From NCBI GenBank assembly GCA_036897485.1, contig JAYMTF010000669.1, positions 1 to 31,902 of the forward strand: a DNA stretch of 31,902 bases. The letters are read 5' to 3'. Positions 1 to 10,940 of the stretch are shown in pieces. Source of the DNA: Pelargonium nanum. Lineage: Eukaryota > Streptophyta > Magnoliopsida > Geraniales > Geraniaceae. The stretch's first letter is position 1, and each line of letters opens with the position of its first letter. The notes below the pieces were generated by a model. The model did not search any database, was not told the origin of the DNA, and worked only from the letters and a program-made list of their open reading frames with translations. The translations under genes were made by a program, and so were the position numbers.

Positions 1-70
1 AATTCGCTTTGTACTGCTTTTGAGCTTTATCGCTTAATGAAATAAAGTATCATTTCCTGTCAAAAAAAAT
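1..70 (+). repeat. Possible 3' tail of a LINE-like retroposon or of an upstream transcript
   Basis: The window opens with a T-rich stretch, then an AATAAAG signal-like hexamer near 43-49, and then a run of eight A's starting at about 62. This order (AATAAA-like signal followed closely by a genomic A-run) is typical of the 3' end of a plant LINE or other reverse-transcribed insert. It could also be the 3' end of a gene whose body lies to the left. No reverse transcriptase or other coding sequence is in view, so the assignment is weak. Confidence 0.3.
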
Positions 71-2225
71 ATTATAGTAATCTCCAACATCATTTTATAT
101 AATTTATATTTTAGCTAGTAGGGAATTTTAAAAGATACTATATAATTTTGAAACTTCAAAGATACTAAATTGGTAAAGCAATTAAGCATATAATTCATTA
201 TGAATAATCTGTTCTGTTTCCAACAATCTATGAAACAATTGGATGAATCTTTAATATATTAGAACAAAAAAAGAAAAGGAGAAGAATAAAATTAAATGAA
301 GATTCTTATTTATTATTGCAGTAAATCTGAATATACAATCTTGCTTTGTTATAATATTTGCTGAAAATGATGAATGGGTATTTTACAAATGGAATTTTCT
401 TTTTATAAATAAATTACAATAGAATGAATTTTGCTTTACTTCAACTTTTGTGATTTTATCCCAACACTTAAATTTATATAACTTGTCATGTTATTAAAAA
501 AGTTATTGTCCATTTGGAGCCGACCATTCAAGTAATTTTGAGTTGAGTTTGAATTGAAGAGATATAAGCCGGATTCAACCTGCAAGAGCCGACATATGCA
601 AACGAATACATATTTTTCCGACCTAATTTGAAAATAATAAATATTTATTTTATGTAACTTAATTAATCATACAAAAATGCAAATCAAATTTTGAATTCTT
701 GTAAATTCAAGTCCAAATTGCCTATATTTCTTATCTTCAAAACATAAATGCATAGATGTAGGAGGTTGTCTTCAACATTATAGTGATAAATAATTATAAA
801 ATATGAAATGACAACTTAAGTTTTGAGATTGATAAGGTTTGGAGTTTCCACCACTACATGTCAATGTCCATCACATAGACATTTATATTATTTTGTGTCC
901 TTAAATAGTCTGTCTGGTTGCTTTTGTGGCACATCAATGAAAGAGACTTTTGAATAAATTAGGGTTTTTAGTGCATACTACTATGTTAGTAGAAAGTGAG
1001 AGTGTACACAACCATTAAGGCAATTTTTAGGTTACATCCTAAAGAATTAAGAAACCAACTAGTATTTCCTAAAAAAAAAAAAAAAAAAAAAAAACTAGAA
1101 TGTGAAATGAAAGTCTCATTATTTACATAGATATCTAAATACAAGCTTTTAGTGAATTATAAGTTTTGAATGTCAATCAAAATTCATATTAAAATACCAC
1201 AAATGAGATTTTTTGAGACATATAGAACTGTTAAAAGTGTGCCAAATAGTCAGCTTTAAAATGCGAGTCATTATGAGAAAGTGTGGAGGAAATGAAACAC
1301 TTTTAAGTGTAAGTAGATGTTGATGTTTACGGATTGAACTGAAACTTGCACTTTTCAAGCGAAACGTACCAACATATAAAACAACTTATTTATGCTACGT
1401 GTCTAGATCGAATAAACAAGTCCATGGAAACAATAATGCCATTGTTTCTTTACCTTATTGTTGAAGATTGGAAGTGTAGAAGTGGTAGACACAACAAAAC
1501 CCTTATCCAAACTTTCAACAAAATGATGATCCTTTTGCTTAACCAATTGTTCATGAAACAAAAATCCACTTTTTTGCTTTCCAATTATGTGCCTCCAAAT
1601 ATAGCCTTGTTTCCACCTAAATATAGCCACCTATAGCTTGAGCATTGGAGTGACTCCATACACACGATATGATTACTCGGTTAATGTTAAAATAGTAATT
1701 TCATGTTTATTTTATGGAGTGACTCGACGTGTTACTTGTGATAAATGAGAAAATGTATATTTATTTTATGTTTATTATCTTTAGGGATAGTTTAGTCATT
1801 TCGTTTAAACTACATGTCTTTTCCAGATATTTAATATCTTATTTTACCACCAAATTTATCAAACACAACCCTATTTGTTTTAAGAGTGTCATCTTGGAAA
1901 CATTTTGAGTGTTTATATGCATTTTAATAGAAATATTTTTAGAAAAATAGACAAGGGAATGGGCCTATTGTAATTAATGGACCTTAAACATTTTGGGCCT
2001 CAAAAATTAAATCCCTAGTTCAAGACCAAGCATAAAGCATAGAGTCTAGAATTACCCACTAGCCCATTACCATAAGGGCCTAAAAATAGAGGAATACAAA
2101 ATGTGTTAAAAACATTTATCTTGTAATTGAGTTGTCAAATCATGATGATGTAGAAAATATTTTAATTTAATTTATTAAGTGAAATAATTTAAACATTTAA
2201 CGTGACAATAAACAGTTGAAGTATT
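71..2225. other. AT-rich intergenic DNA, no gene recognised
   Basis: Short open frames on both strands here (for example around 1173-1636) have no recognisable domains, low-complexity composition and no plausible splice partners, so I treat them as chance. A 24-base A homopolymer lies at about 1071-1094. A short direct repeat of GGAGTGACTC occurs near 1648 and 1715. I see nothing else with a clear identity. Confidence 0.6.
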
Positions 2226-2479
2226 CACTACAAAAAAAGTTGCAAATTGTGACAGAAATCAGTGAGAGAAAATTTTTCGTCATAGTTCCGTCATAAATTG
2301 TGACATAAATCATATTTCCCGTCACAAACACACGAAAGTTTTTGTCACAACCATTCGTGACAACCCAAGCAATGACAAAAATATTATGTCACAGTTCCGT
2401 CACAATATACATTTTGTAACTGAAATTCACATATTTGTGACAGAAATTTCTGTCGCAATTCGCGAGTTTTTTTCTAGTG
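2226..2479. mobile_element. Non-autonomous CACTA (En/Spm-type) miniature element with target-site duplication
   Basis: The element begins CACTACAAAAAAA and ends TTTTTTTCTAGTG, giving 13-bp terminal inverted repeats with one mismatch and the CACTA signature. It is flanked by a direct 3-bp duplication ATT (2223-2225 and 2480-2482), the duplication size known for CACTA elements. Inside are many short repeats in both orientations built on GTGACAGAAAT and CCGTCACAA; these resemble the subterminal repeats that CACTA transposases bind. It is only 254 bp and has no coding capacity, so it would need a transposase in trans. The intact ends and clean duplication suggest a fairly recent insertion. Confidence 0.85.
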
Positions 2480-2798
2480 ATTTACTTAAAATAAAATGGA
2501 TAATTCTTATTATTAATATTAAATGGTGACACCACCAAGAGGGTTGGTGAACCGAACCGGTGGAATGTTGTTCCGACTTAACACGAGATATAAAATTCCG
2601 ATTTCAAAAAATACATTATGTTAAAACTCGACAGAGAGACACTTAAAAACTTGACTGTTAAAAGACAAAAATGGTGACGTGTACAATTACCTCAATTATT
2701 TGTCAATGTTGCAGTCTCTCACTCCATCCCTCAATGTTGGAATAGGAAGATAAAACATATGATTGGTATTTTATTTGTTTATTATTTTTATTAATAAT
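2480..2798. other. Short intergenic stretch upstream of GGT
   Basis: AT-rich upstream sequence leading into the putative GGT promoter. I see no gene or clear repeat here. It is likely to hold proximal regulatory sequence for the GGT gene, but no specific motif can be defended. Confidence 0.4.
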
Positions 2799-2807
2799 TA
2801 TAAAATA
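2799..2807 (+). promoter_or_regulatory. Candidate TATA box for GGT
   Basis: TATAAAATA lies 160 bases before the GGT start codon. It would place transcription initiation near 2830, leaving a 5' leader of about 135 nt that contains a CT-rich tract around 2889-2925, a common feature of plant leaders. This is inference from position and match only. Confidence 0.4.
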
Positions 2808-2966
2808 AAAACCAAAAAACCAAAACACTCCAAAAACCAAACAATCAACAAGAACTGTATCTCCAAAGACCAAACCCAACCCACCAAACACTTTCTTCAT
2901 CTTCTTCTTCAGATTCTCTCTGTTTGGCCACAAGAATAGTGTGCTCTGGTTGTGGATCAAGAAGCC

Positions 2967-5900
2967 ATGGAAGCTCCACTTCTGGGTTTGGAGGACAGTT
3001 CTGTTCACAAGAAGAACACAACCCTAACCATAACAAGAGCTCTCTGCTTCTCTCTAGCATTCATATCCATCACAAGTCAGTTCAATTTCTCTCTCTTTTT
3101 GCTCTATCAATTTTGTTTTTTGAATTATGGGTTTTGCTCAGAAACTCCAAATCTGAAATGGGTTTTGTTGTACATTCAAGTCAAACCATGAAAGATTCTC
3201 CATTTTCAGTTCTTGGTTTTGTAGAATTTTTCATTTTTGGTTCACAAATTGGCCTATGAATCATCACATGTAAAAGCCTTGAATATCTGCTTATTTTGTA
3301 AGCAACAATACATGTTTGACTTTGTTATTGATCTCATGGATACTTGAGTTTCCAACTTCTTGTTAATATAAAATATCTCTACTTTTAGTTAGAATGTTTC
3401 GTTTTGGTCCCCGAATTATCCATTTTGTTATGTATCGGTACCTAATTTGAGTTTTATTTCAATTTGGTTCTTAAACTCTTTATCTTGTTCTAAATTAATC
3501 TTAAACTATGCTATTTTGTTTCGAATTGGTTTAATTTGTACCGGTCCCATCAAATTAAGTTTCGAATTGGGACAAAATGATATAATTGAAGGACACGGTT
3601 GCCATTCCAATTCGACCCCGATATATAATTTTGTTTCGAAATGGTTACGTTCGTAACTTTAGCTTACTTAAGAGTCACTAGCCACGTCAATAACTTTTTT
3701 GCCGCATCAGTTTAATTTAACGACATAAGTACATATTGGACCGATTAAAAAAAAAATTAAGTGGAGTGCCAATTCAGAACAAAAAAATATTAGGGACCAA
3801 AATGAAACATTTTTCAAATTTTAGATTTTTAGTGTCTTAATTAATGCATTTACTTCACAATTTGGTATCTTGTAAAGTAATTGTAATAAACTTCAGATTC
3901 AATTCTAAGAAAAGCAGAACCTCAAATATGACAATTTGTGAATCCAATGAGAGATATTTATGTCAAAAGTGAGCAATTAATTTTAAAAGAGCATAATTGT
4001 TGCCCATAATGTCTGAGGTATATATATGAACATTTCTAGTTCCATAAGTATCTAATTCTGCTTGCATTTTAGTTCTTGGCCTTACACTTGGAGGCAGCTT
4101 AAATTTCTTGCTATTGGGAGAGGAAAGTGAGAATAACGGATTGGATGGATTCACCAATCCCGAGATTGTTGAATCAGAGCAAGGCGTCGTTGCTGCTGAC
4201 GATGGTCGTTGCTCTGAAATCGGTGCATCAATGCTCAGGCAGGGCGGGCACGCTGTGGATGCTGCTGTGGCAACCACATTGTGCCTTGGCGTCGTCAACG
4301 CAATGGCGAGCGGGATAGGAGGAGGAAGCTTCATGCTTGTTCGGTCTTCATCAGACTCGAAAACACGAGCTTTTGACATGAGGGAGACGGCCCCTTTAGC
4401 TGCTTATAAGGTTCGGTTTCTCCTTTCGTTTAGTACTTTTGGAGTCCTCGGACAATGTTGACATGTCCTGGTTGGAAGAAGTTATCTTCAGATACCATTT
4501 TGGTCGGTATTTAATAAATGATGGATCATTAGTTCAAGGACCTAATTGGGTCGGATCTTGATAGTTCACGAACCATTTTAATAATTTAACTTCAAACTAA
4601 AACCCGATTCTCCAACTACATATTGAGTTTTTAGTTCATTCGGTCCTCTGATAAGCAAAACCTGTGTATCTGATTTGTTGATAATTTCGTCTTTAATAGG
4701 ATATGTATGCGAACAACCCTGAAGCCAAGTACATTGGTGCACTATCAATGGGAGTTCCCGGCGAGCTAGCCGGGCTTCACGAAGCTTGGTCAATGCACGG
4801 GCGATTACCTTGGAAAATCCTATTCCATCCCGCCATAAGGCTCGCTAAAGACGGGTACGTGATTGCTCCATATCTCGGATCATACATTGCCAAATATTCC
4901 GACATGATCTTGAGAGACCCCGGCTTGAGACATGTCTATGCACCAAATGGGAAGTTGTTGCAAACAGGTGATACATGCTACAATGTGGAGCTTGGTCTCA
5001 GCTTAGAGGAAGTTTCGGAAAAAGGACCGCAAGTGTTCTATAACGGATCCGTTGGTGAGAAACTGGTGAAGGATGTGAGGGGGGCTGGTGGGATTTTGAG
5101 CATGGAGGATTTGAGGAGTTACAAAGTTGAAGTAACTGAAGCTGAGGCTGTGAATGCTATGGGATACACTGTTTTCGGGATGCCGCCCCCGTCTAGTGGA
5201 ACACTCGGGCTTTCGCTGGTAAGTTGGATGGTTTTGTTGTTTCTCTCGGGCTGGCAATTCAGGACACGACACAAACACAAACACGATTTAAGTGTGTTGG
5301 AGAACCCAGCTCGTTTAATAACCGTGTTGTTGGACTTGTAAAGCATGCACAAGACGGTAACACGATTAATGTTGAAATGATACGTTAGCACAAGTTTGAG
5401 TCAGGAAAGTAAGTAGGGAAAAGTTGCGTAAATAGATAACCCTCTATTGACCCGACTTTTTATGCAGATCGAGTATGTGCACATATTCGAGGTCAGGGTG
5501 CAATAGTAAGGTTGCACGTTCAGCCTTGTGGTCTATTTACGGGTTTGAGTCAAGAAAACAGTCTCTAGCTGCATAGTAATATTTGACGTTTTTCTCTATA
5601 TAAATGCTCTTGAATGCAGATTCTAAACATCTTTGATAGCTATGGCACTTCAGATGCCGCGGAAGGATCCCTGGGATTGCATCGCCTGATCGAAGCATTG
5701 AAACACATGTTTTCCATCCGAATGAACTTAGCCGATCCAAATTACGTTAACATTTCCGACTACACATCCGAAATGCTATCTCCATCGTTCGCCAAACAAA
5801 TTCGGGAGAAGATATTCGATAACACGACTTTCCCTCCAGAGTACTATCTTTCCAGGCAAGTCACAACTCAACTGCATTTCAGATTCAAATAACATTTTTC

Positions 5901-7708
5901 AATACTAGGCTCTAAGAAACTAGGCTAAGTTGCACAACATTACGATAAACTTTTTATGTGTTGCACACAACTGCATTGAACTTTATAGCGGAACAATAAA
6001 ATTCTCGTACTTTTAAAATAAAACATCATTGTGTATAGGGGCATTTTTGTCATTTCAATGAAAAGTTAACACTGCTATTAACGGTGCAACGTGCAAAGTT
6101 CAATATAGTTTTGTGCAATTTATCTAACATTTCTTCGGTTCACTATCATTTCCAGGTGGAGTCAGCTTGACGATCACGGGACGAGCCATTTTTGCATCGT
6201 AGATGCGGATCGGAACGCCGTTTCGATGACGAGTACCGTGAACTATGCATTTGGAGGTGGAGTTTTATCTCCATCTACTGGTATTATTCTTAACAATGAG
6301 ATGGATGATTTCTCAGTACCAACTGAAGTGACTCCTGATAAGCTTCCTCCAGCTCCTGCAAATTTCATTGAACCAAATAAGAGACCATTGTCTTCTATGA
6401 CTCCAATCATTGTTACCAAGGTATGTAAACACTGAATTTGATAGGCATTCGGGTTTTCGGTTGGAAAGGCCTAACCTGAACCCGACTTGTAAGGGTTTAA
6501 TTTCTTTTATTTGGGTCGGGATTTATGTGTAGAATGTGCGCATTTTCATGATCCGACCCTCTTTGAGAAAATGGGTAAATTTTAACCGACCGGAAAATTA
6601 TCCGGGTCCATTTAGGTTTCAAGAGTATGCGGGTTCAGTTCTAAATTGTCAGCTCTATTGTTATTTAGGCAGAAATGTAGGTTTTGCCGCTTTTGTGGAC
6701 CTTGTGATTCTCTCTAGCTTGAATTTGAATTAGTTGACACCCAATGTGACGATCGGTCACTGGATGAGAAAAATGTCGCATTTGGATCGACTTAATTGTG
6801 AATATTCGGTTCGAACCGTATGATTGACACTGGTTTCATGATCAATCCCTAAGTTAATTTTTCTCATTTTGCAGGATGATCAGGTGGTTGGTGTTCTTGG
6901 TGGGAGTGGTGGATTAAACATAATCCCAGCAGTGACACAAGTGTTTCTCAACCATTTTATCTTGGGATTGGAACCTTTAGCTGCAGTGCAACAACCAAGA
7001 ATCTACCATAGGGTACACTCTAAACTAGAACAGTCAATTTGAGTCATAACCCGAGACACATACACGAACACAAATTTAAGTAAGTTTAGGTTCAACACAA
7101 TTTGATTCGTGTCTGTTCCTGTCAACTAGCTCAACTCATTCCAGAGCCTTTAACTTGACCAAAAAATGACTCACGTCACAAGCACATGACGCGCCAAATT
7201 TCACATCAGACCCCTTAACGGACAAATTGACAAAAACTAACGGCAATGACCGTTTAGGATCCAATTTGAAAGTCCAGAAACCAATTTAGGTAAATAAAAG
7301 TTAATGGACCAAATTGAGGTTTTTACCGTGAGAATTTAGTCCGCATTCTAATTTTAATCCAAACGCTACCTACAAATTACCTGAAATTTTCAAAAAGATC
7401 CATCTTGATTTTCTCTATTAATTTCCTTGCAGCTAATACCAAATGTGGTTAAATATGAAAACTGGACTGTCATTGATGGCAAGCACATTGAGCTTTCAGA
7501 GGAGAAGAAGCTTTTCTTGGCACAAAGAAACCATCAACTTGAGTCTCTGGCTGGAGGAGCCATTGTCCAACTCATTGTTCAAACCCTCCGAAACCCGATC
7601 GAAACGCCTCGAAAATATGGAAAATTTCCCAATAATTCCACAATAATCCATGGAAGACTCACTGCTGTTAGTGACCCTAGAAAAGATGGAAAGCCAGCAG
7701 CTATGTGA
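2967..7708 (+). CDS. GGT3: Gamma-glutamyltranspeptidase / glutathione hydrolase 3-like (vacuolar type), 7 exons, 626 aa
   Basis: Removes the gamma-glutamyl group from glutathione and glutathione S-conjugates (Ntn-hydrolase family, self-cleaving precursor). Exons: 2967-3075, 4073-4410, 4700-5218, 5620-5855, 6156-6420, 6875-7012, 7433-7708; all junctions stay in frame. Residues 1-24 are a cytosolic-looking head beginning MEAPLLG, followed by one hydrophobic segment at about 25-51 that is completed only by joining exons 1 and 2. This fits a type II membrane anchor rather than a cleaved secretion signal, as in the vacuolar plant GGT. Seen motifs: GIGGGSFML at 117-125, RETAP at 140-144, the nucleophile Thr410 in DDHGTSHF, PLSSM at 478-482, and GGSGG at 498-502. 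Length matches the family (about 570-640 aa). The start is the first ATG of the exon 1 frame. Intron 4 has a GC donor. Large introns carry several repeats. No lesion seen. Confidence 0.93.
3393..3811. repeat. Inverted-repeat element of the TTTTGGTCCC family in GGT intron 1
   Basis: The left end AATGTTTCGTTTTGGTCCC (3393-3411) is matched by its reverse complement at 3793-3811 with one mismatch in 19. Between them the sequence is made of diverged units of about 35-40 bp of the kind 'query base-rich AATTTGGT..TTAAACT', running in one orientation on the left and the other on the right. This is a widespread plant repeat form; the transposon superfamily is unclear because I see no clean target-site duplication. 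Relatives lie near 7226-7330, 19001-19281 and 31784-31902. Confidence 0.55.
5856..6155 (+). other. GGT intron 4, non-canonical GC-AG intron
   Basis: The upstream exon ends ...TATCTTTCCAG and the intron begins GCAAGT; the downstream exon begins GTGGAGTCAG after a TTTCCAG acceptor. Only this GC-AG pairing restores the conserved YYLSRWSQL..HGTSHF reading. The nearest GT (5860-5861) would shift the frame just before the catalytic threonine. AG|GCAAGT is the strong-consensus context known for GC-AG introns. Confidence 0.85.
5929..6121. mobile_element. Miniature inverted-repeat element inside GGT intron 4
   Basis: The ends are imperfect inverted repeats of about 35 bp: the left begins GTTGCACAACATTACGATAA and the right ends with a diverged reverse complement ending GTTTTGTGCAATT. 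A GTGTTGCAC / GTGCAACGTGC inner match continues the symmetry. No coding capacity. It fills about two thirds of the 300-bp intron. Superfamily not determined, as no clear target-site duplication is visible. Confidence 0.55.
7013..7432. repeat. GGT intron 6 with dispersed repeat fragments
   Basis: About 7030-7140 is rich in CACGAACAC / GACACATACACG-like words, a dispersed repeat also seen in GGT intron 3 (about 5255-5400) and downstream of GGT (about 7900-8080). About 7226-7330 looks like the right half of the TTTTGGTCCC inverted-repeat family (it contains GGACCAAATTGAGG). Both are too diverged for exact boundaries. Confidence 0.35.
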
Positions 7709-8595
7709 TGATCTAAATATATAGTTTCTTTGAAAGGTTTGGTGTTGAAATGTTCATAGATCATTGGTTGTGTAGAATTTGATTCAATGAACACAAAAAT
7801 AGACATTTTGTGTATATAGATTTGGAGTTTCAGCTAAACCAATCCCAGGTTTCAAATGTAACTGACAATCGAGCTGACAGTTCGTTCATGCCGTGTTGGA
7901 GGTTGACTGCAGTATGTTTAATAATCGTACTCAAATGTTATTAAACATGAACATGACATGTTTATGGACACGCAATACAACTACGACACGTTTAACTAAA
8001 TGGGTCGGGTTGAAATGACACAATCTAACATGTTTTGCACGACAAGACCGACATGTTTGGCGTGACACTGCGCAACCAGATTTATATCACTATGTTATCT
8101 AGCTAGGGTTTAATGAGAATGAGAATGAGTTAAGGTGGTTAAATAGTTAGGGTTTCACTATGTTCGGGTTTAATGAACAAAGAGTATTTTAGTCATTTTA
8201 TTACTAAATTAACGTTGTCATTATCTGAATGAGTTTTGGATAATTTGTGTTAGTTACATGATCGTTAAAAAAAGATAAAGGTAGTAAAGTACTAAATACG
8301 TCACGTTTATGAATACATTACATATTGTATCAAATTTCTTTTGATTTTATGGTTACAATTATTTTTCGGACAAAGATGGCGTTTGTTTACTTATTTATCA
8401 ATCGATCTAAACTAACAAGTTCTTCATCATTCAGAACCGACTATCATCGCATCCTCTCGAGTAGCATCAATCTCTTCAAGTCTTCGAAAACTAGAAGTCA
8501 TGAACGAAACGAGTGAGTAACTAATCAATGAAAAAGCATCATTGTATAAATAAGAATGGAATTACTAAATTTAACAAAAAAATAAAAAATGATAA
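7709..8595. other. Intergenic: GGT 3' flank, repeat fragments, downstream end of F-box copy 1
   Basis: The first part should be the GGT 3'-UTR. About 7900-8080 holds a diverged dispersed repeat rich in ACACGAC / GGGTCGGGTT words. About 8430-8595 matches the region just downstream of F-box copy 2, so the duplication includes this 3' flank. In both copies the coding frame ends at a CGGTAATT that could act as a 5' splice site, and a TAG|TTTTCGAAGACTT acceptor-like site follows (near 8490 here). A small 3' exon is therefore possible but unproven. Confidence 0.4.
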
Positions 8596-9857
8596 TTACC
8601 GTAGAGATCGCGTGACCCAAAGTTGTTGATATGTAATTGGAGAACTCGAGCTAAAATATTGATCAGGCATAATTGGAAAAATTCCCTCGTCGGCGCGCAA
8701 GATGCGTATGTGTCTTTTAGATTCAGGGATCGGATCGTCATAGTTTGTAACACTTTGAGGGTAAAATGTGTAGTCATCATCGTGAGTGTAGAATACACAG
8801 TCGCTTGTAAATTTATCAAGTGGAATTTCAAAATTGTCTCGCAAGCATCTACGAGAAGTTGCCTTGCATGTGAAGGTATAATTATTACCAACGAACAAGC
8901 ATATGTCGCCGAGTGATACGACTCGAGTCCATTCTCCCGTGGAGAAATTGATTTTGAAAATCCTGAAAAAGTGAGTTTTATGATCCGGTCTAACATATCG
9001 AATGACCAAACAGAGCTCCCCGTCCAATTCGAAAAGTTACTTCTTAGTAAAATATGTGCTATCAGGATCGAACGGCAAATCCGACCCTGGGCAATTGAAG
9101 TTTTCATTATATCTATTCATTGGCAATTTCACTGCTCGAGGGTAAGGTCGGTCAATTTGAATCAAGACCAAAACCGGAGAGTGATCGTGGTTCCTTCGAA
9201 CTCCGTAAAAGTCACCCTTGAAATAAATGATGTCATTCAAATTGCTAGGACCTTGGATGCGGGACCACACATTGTCACCCGGCCTGGCAAAGGTCAATAT
9301 AGAATCTTCTTTGCCAAGATGGACCACGAGCAATACAATGCAATTATGGGGCGTTTTTACAGGATCTGTAGTCAGAAATGCCTTGTAAGGATTGTACTCA
9401 ACCCCCTCGACTTTGGTTAAGGTCCCGAGCGAGGGAAGGCGAAGAGTTTCTCTAGAAAATGGTTCGAGGAGGTTAAAATTAAAATCAATAGGGCAAAATG
9501 TGACCATCCAACCGAAAGGAGAGCCCCAACACTTAGTCCTAGAAGTTCGGGCAAGTCGAGAAAAATCTCCTTTTCCCTAATTTTGGGATCGTAGGTGCGA
9601 AACATAAACCTAGAATCAGAATAGGAATCAAAATGAGAATGAAAATCAGATTCCGTGTCGGAAACTTTTCGGAATCGGAAGATACAATAAGGTATCCTAA
9701 TATTGGGTTTCTTGATCCGACGGTGAAAATCAGAAGCAATAGAGTACCAATTACGAGACACAGCACAGAAATTGACAAAATCTTGAACCAAATCGATTTT
9801 CTCAGCAACCAAACACAAGATAGCACCAGAAAGTGAGGACCAATCTGCTCTCTCCAT
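8596..9857 (-). pseudogene. F-box / DUF295 (KIB1-4 beta-propeller) protein, copy 1, broken
   Basis: The intact relatives are substrate-recognition subunits of SCF-type ubiquitin ligases. The N-terminus (MERADWSSLSGAILCLVAEKID..) is an F-box-like helix set; the rest matches DUF295, with VEYNPYKAFL, VWSRIQGPSNLNDIIYFKG, FYGVRR, LCLVIRYV and YTHDDDY. Two lesions are visible against copy 2. One base is missing near 9528-9540, shifting the frame between LPEL and the CWGSPFGWMVTF equivalent. A TAA at 9037-9039 stands where copy 2 has a Tyr codon. Sequence conservation continues past both, so decay looks recent. It lies 3' of PFK on the same strand. Assembly error is the main alternative. The gene could make only truncated products. 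Confidence 0.85.
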
Positions 9858-10940
9858 TTCAATTCACTATCACGTAATTGGCTTTTTTGGTCTCTTAAAT
9901 AGAAAAAAAGGATACGGATTTTACCGTTGGCTCATTGGATTTACTATTCCGATTCGTATCGGTAAAATTGGAACAATATGTATTTTAGGAAGGTAAAAAT
10001 AAAAAAGAAAATTTTATATTTGCAATCACACCCTATTTTTATTTAGAGAAAAAAGACTCTCAGCCAATAAATTATAGCCAATTAGGTGATGCCACGTCAG
10101 CTATTTACATCCATACCCGCCCGGACCCGTTTTCTTTGTCTCTTGGCTGAGATTCCTGATACTCTTTTATTTATTTTTGATAAAATCCTCATTTTGGTTA
10201 ATCTGAAGTAAAAATTATTTTGGGTCCATAGGATTAAAGATAGTTTAGGACTAGAGGCGGCAAAATTGAAGGACGGGTTAGGTTGGGTTCAGGTTGATGA
10301 ACCCTAACCTGATCCTATAAGGTTAGTCGGATTAGGATTATGATTAAAGTTTTAGGCATAAAATGCATTGTTTTCGCAAGTATACCATACACTAAAATTT
10401 TATAATCTACCAAACCCGACCTAATTTTTTTCGGTTGATAAATTAAGGTTCGAACCCGTCAAAAAAAGGGACAGGGTTTCGGGAACCCAACAGGTCGGGT
10501 CCATTTTGCAGAGTGAGGTCAAATCTTTTCACTGACTTAAAGTCTCAACTATTAACTCCTTCGCTCAAATAGATCAATAAATAGTTTAATATTCAAAATC
10601 GCAAGTACTTTCAAATTCATCATAAAATATCAACCCAAAGCCATCAATTGGATCATTTGAATTCCTCAGTAACTTGGGACCAAAGTTTCCAAGAGTGCAA
10701 GCATTAGCAAACAAATATATAAACTTATGCAGATCATATGATAATTTTTTATATATATAAGTAATTTATTTCATGGAAATTAAACACATGAAAAACAGCA
10801 ACAAACCTATTTACAACTTACATAGTAATGCATAGAAAAAAGAAGAAGAAATTCTCAAGAAAGCTGGCCAGCTAAACTGCAGAGGCTCAAGCAATGAATA
10901 TTATTGACATACTATATATATGTGTGTGTGTGTATATATA
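9858..10940. other. Intergenic between F-box copy 1 and the PFK 3' end
   Basis: No gene seen. About 10248-10500 contains a degenerate repeat with GGGTTAGGTTGGGTTC and, inverted, AACCCTAACCTGA and CCCAACAGGTCGGGTC words, a dispersed repeat type also recognisable in GGT intron 5 (about 6440-6640). The end of the interval (about 10700-10940) should contain the PFK 3'-UTR, including a (TA)n/(TG)n microsatellite at about 10912-10940 immediately after the PFK stop codon. Confidence 0.45.

Noticed and set aside
1071-1094. 24-base A homopolymer as a retroposon tail
   Set aside because: The flanking sequence shows no recognisable element body, and the only flanking repeat is about five bases (ACTAG), too short to count as a target-site duplication.
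1346-1636. Overlapping open frames on both strands (1346-1636 plus, 1403-1630 minus, 1173-1358 minus)
   Set aside because: No domain, signal or conserved motif; short; composition like the surrounding AT-rich DNA; and no splice partner found.
2703-3008. Minus-strand frames opposite GGT exon 1
   Set aside because: They are antisense to the leader and first exon of a clear gene, with low-complexity translation (long Phe/Gly/Val runs) and no family.
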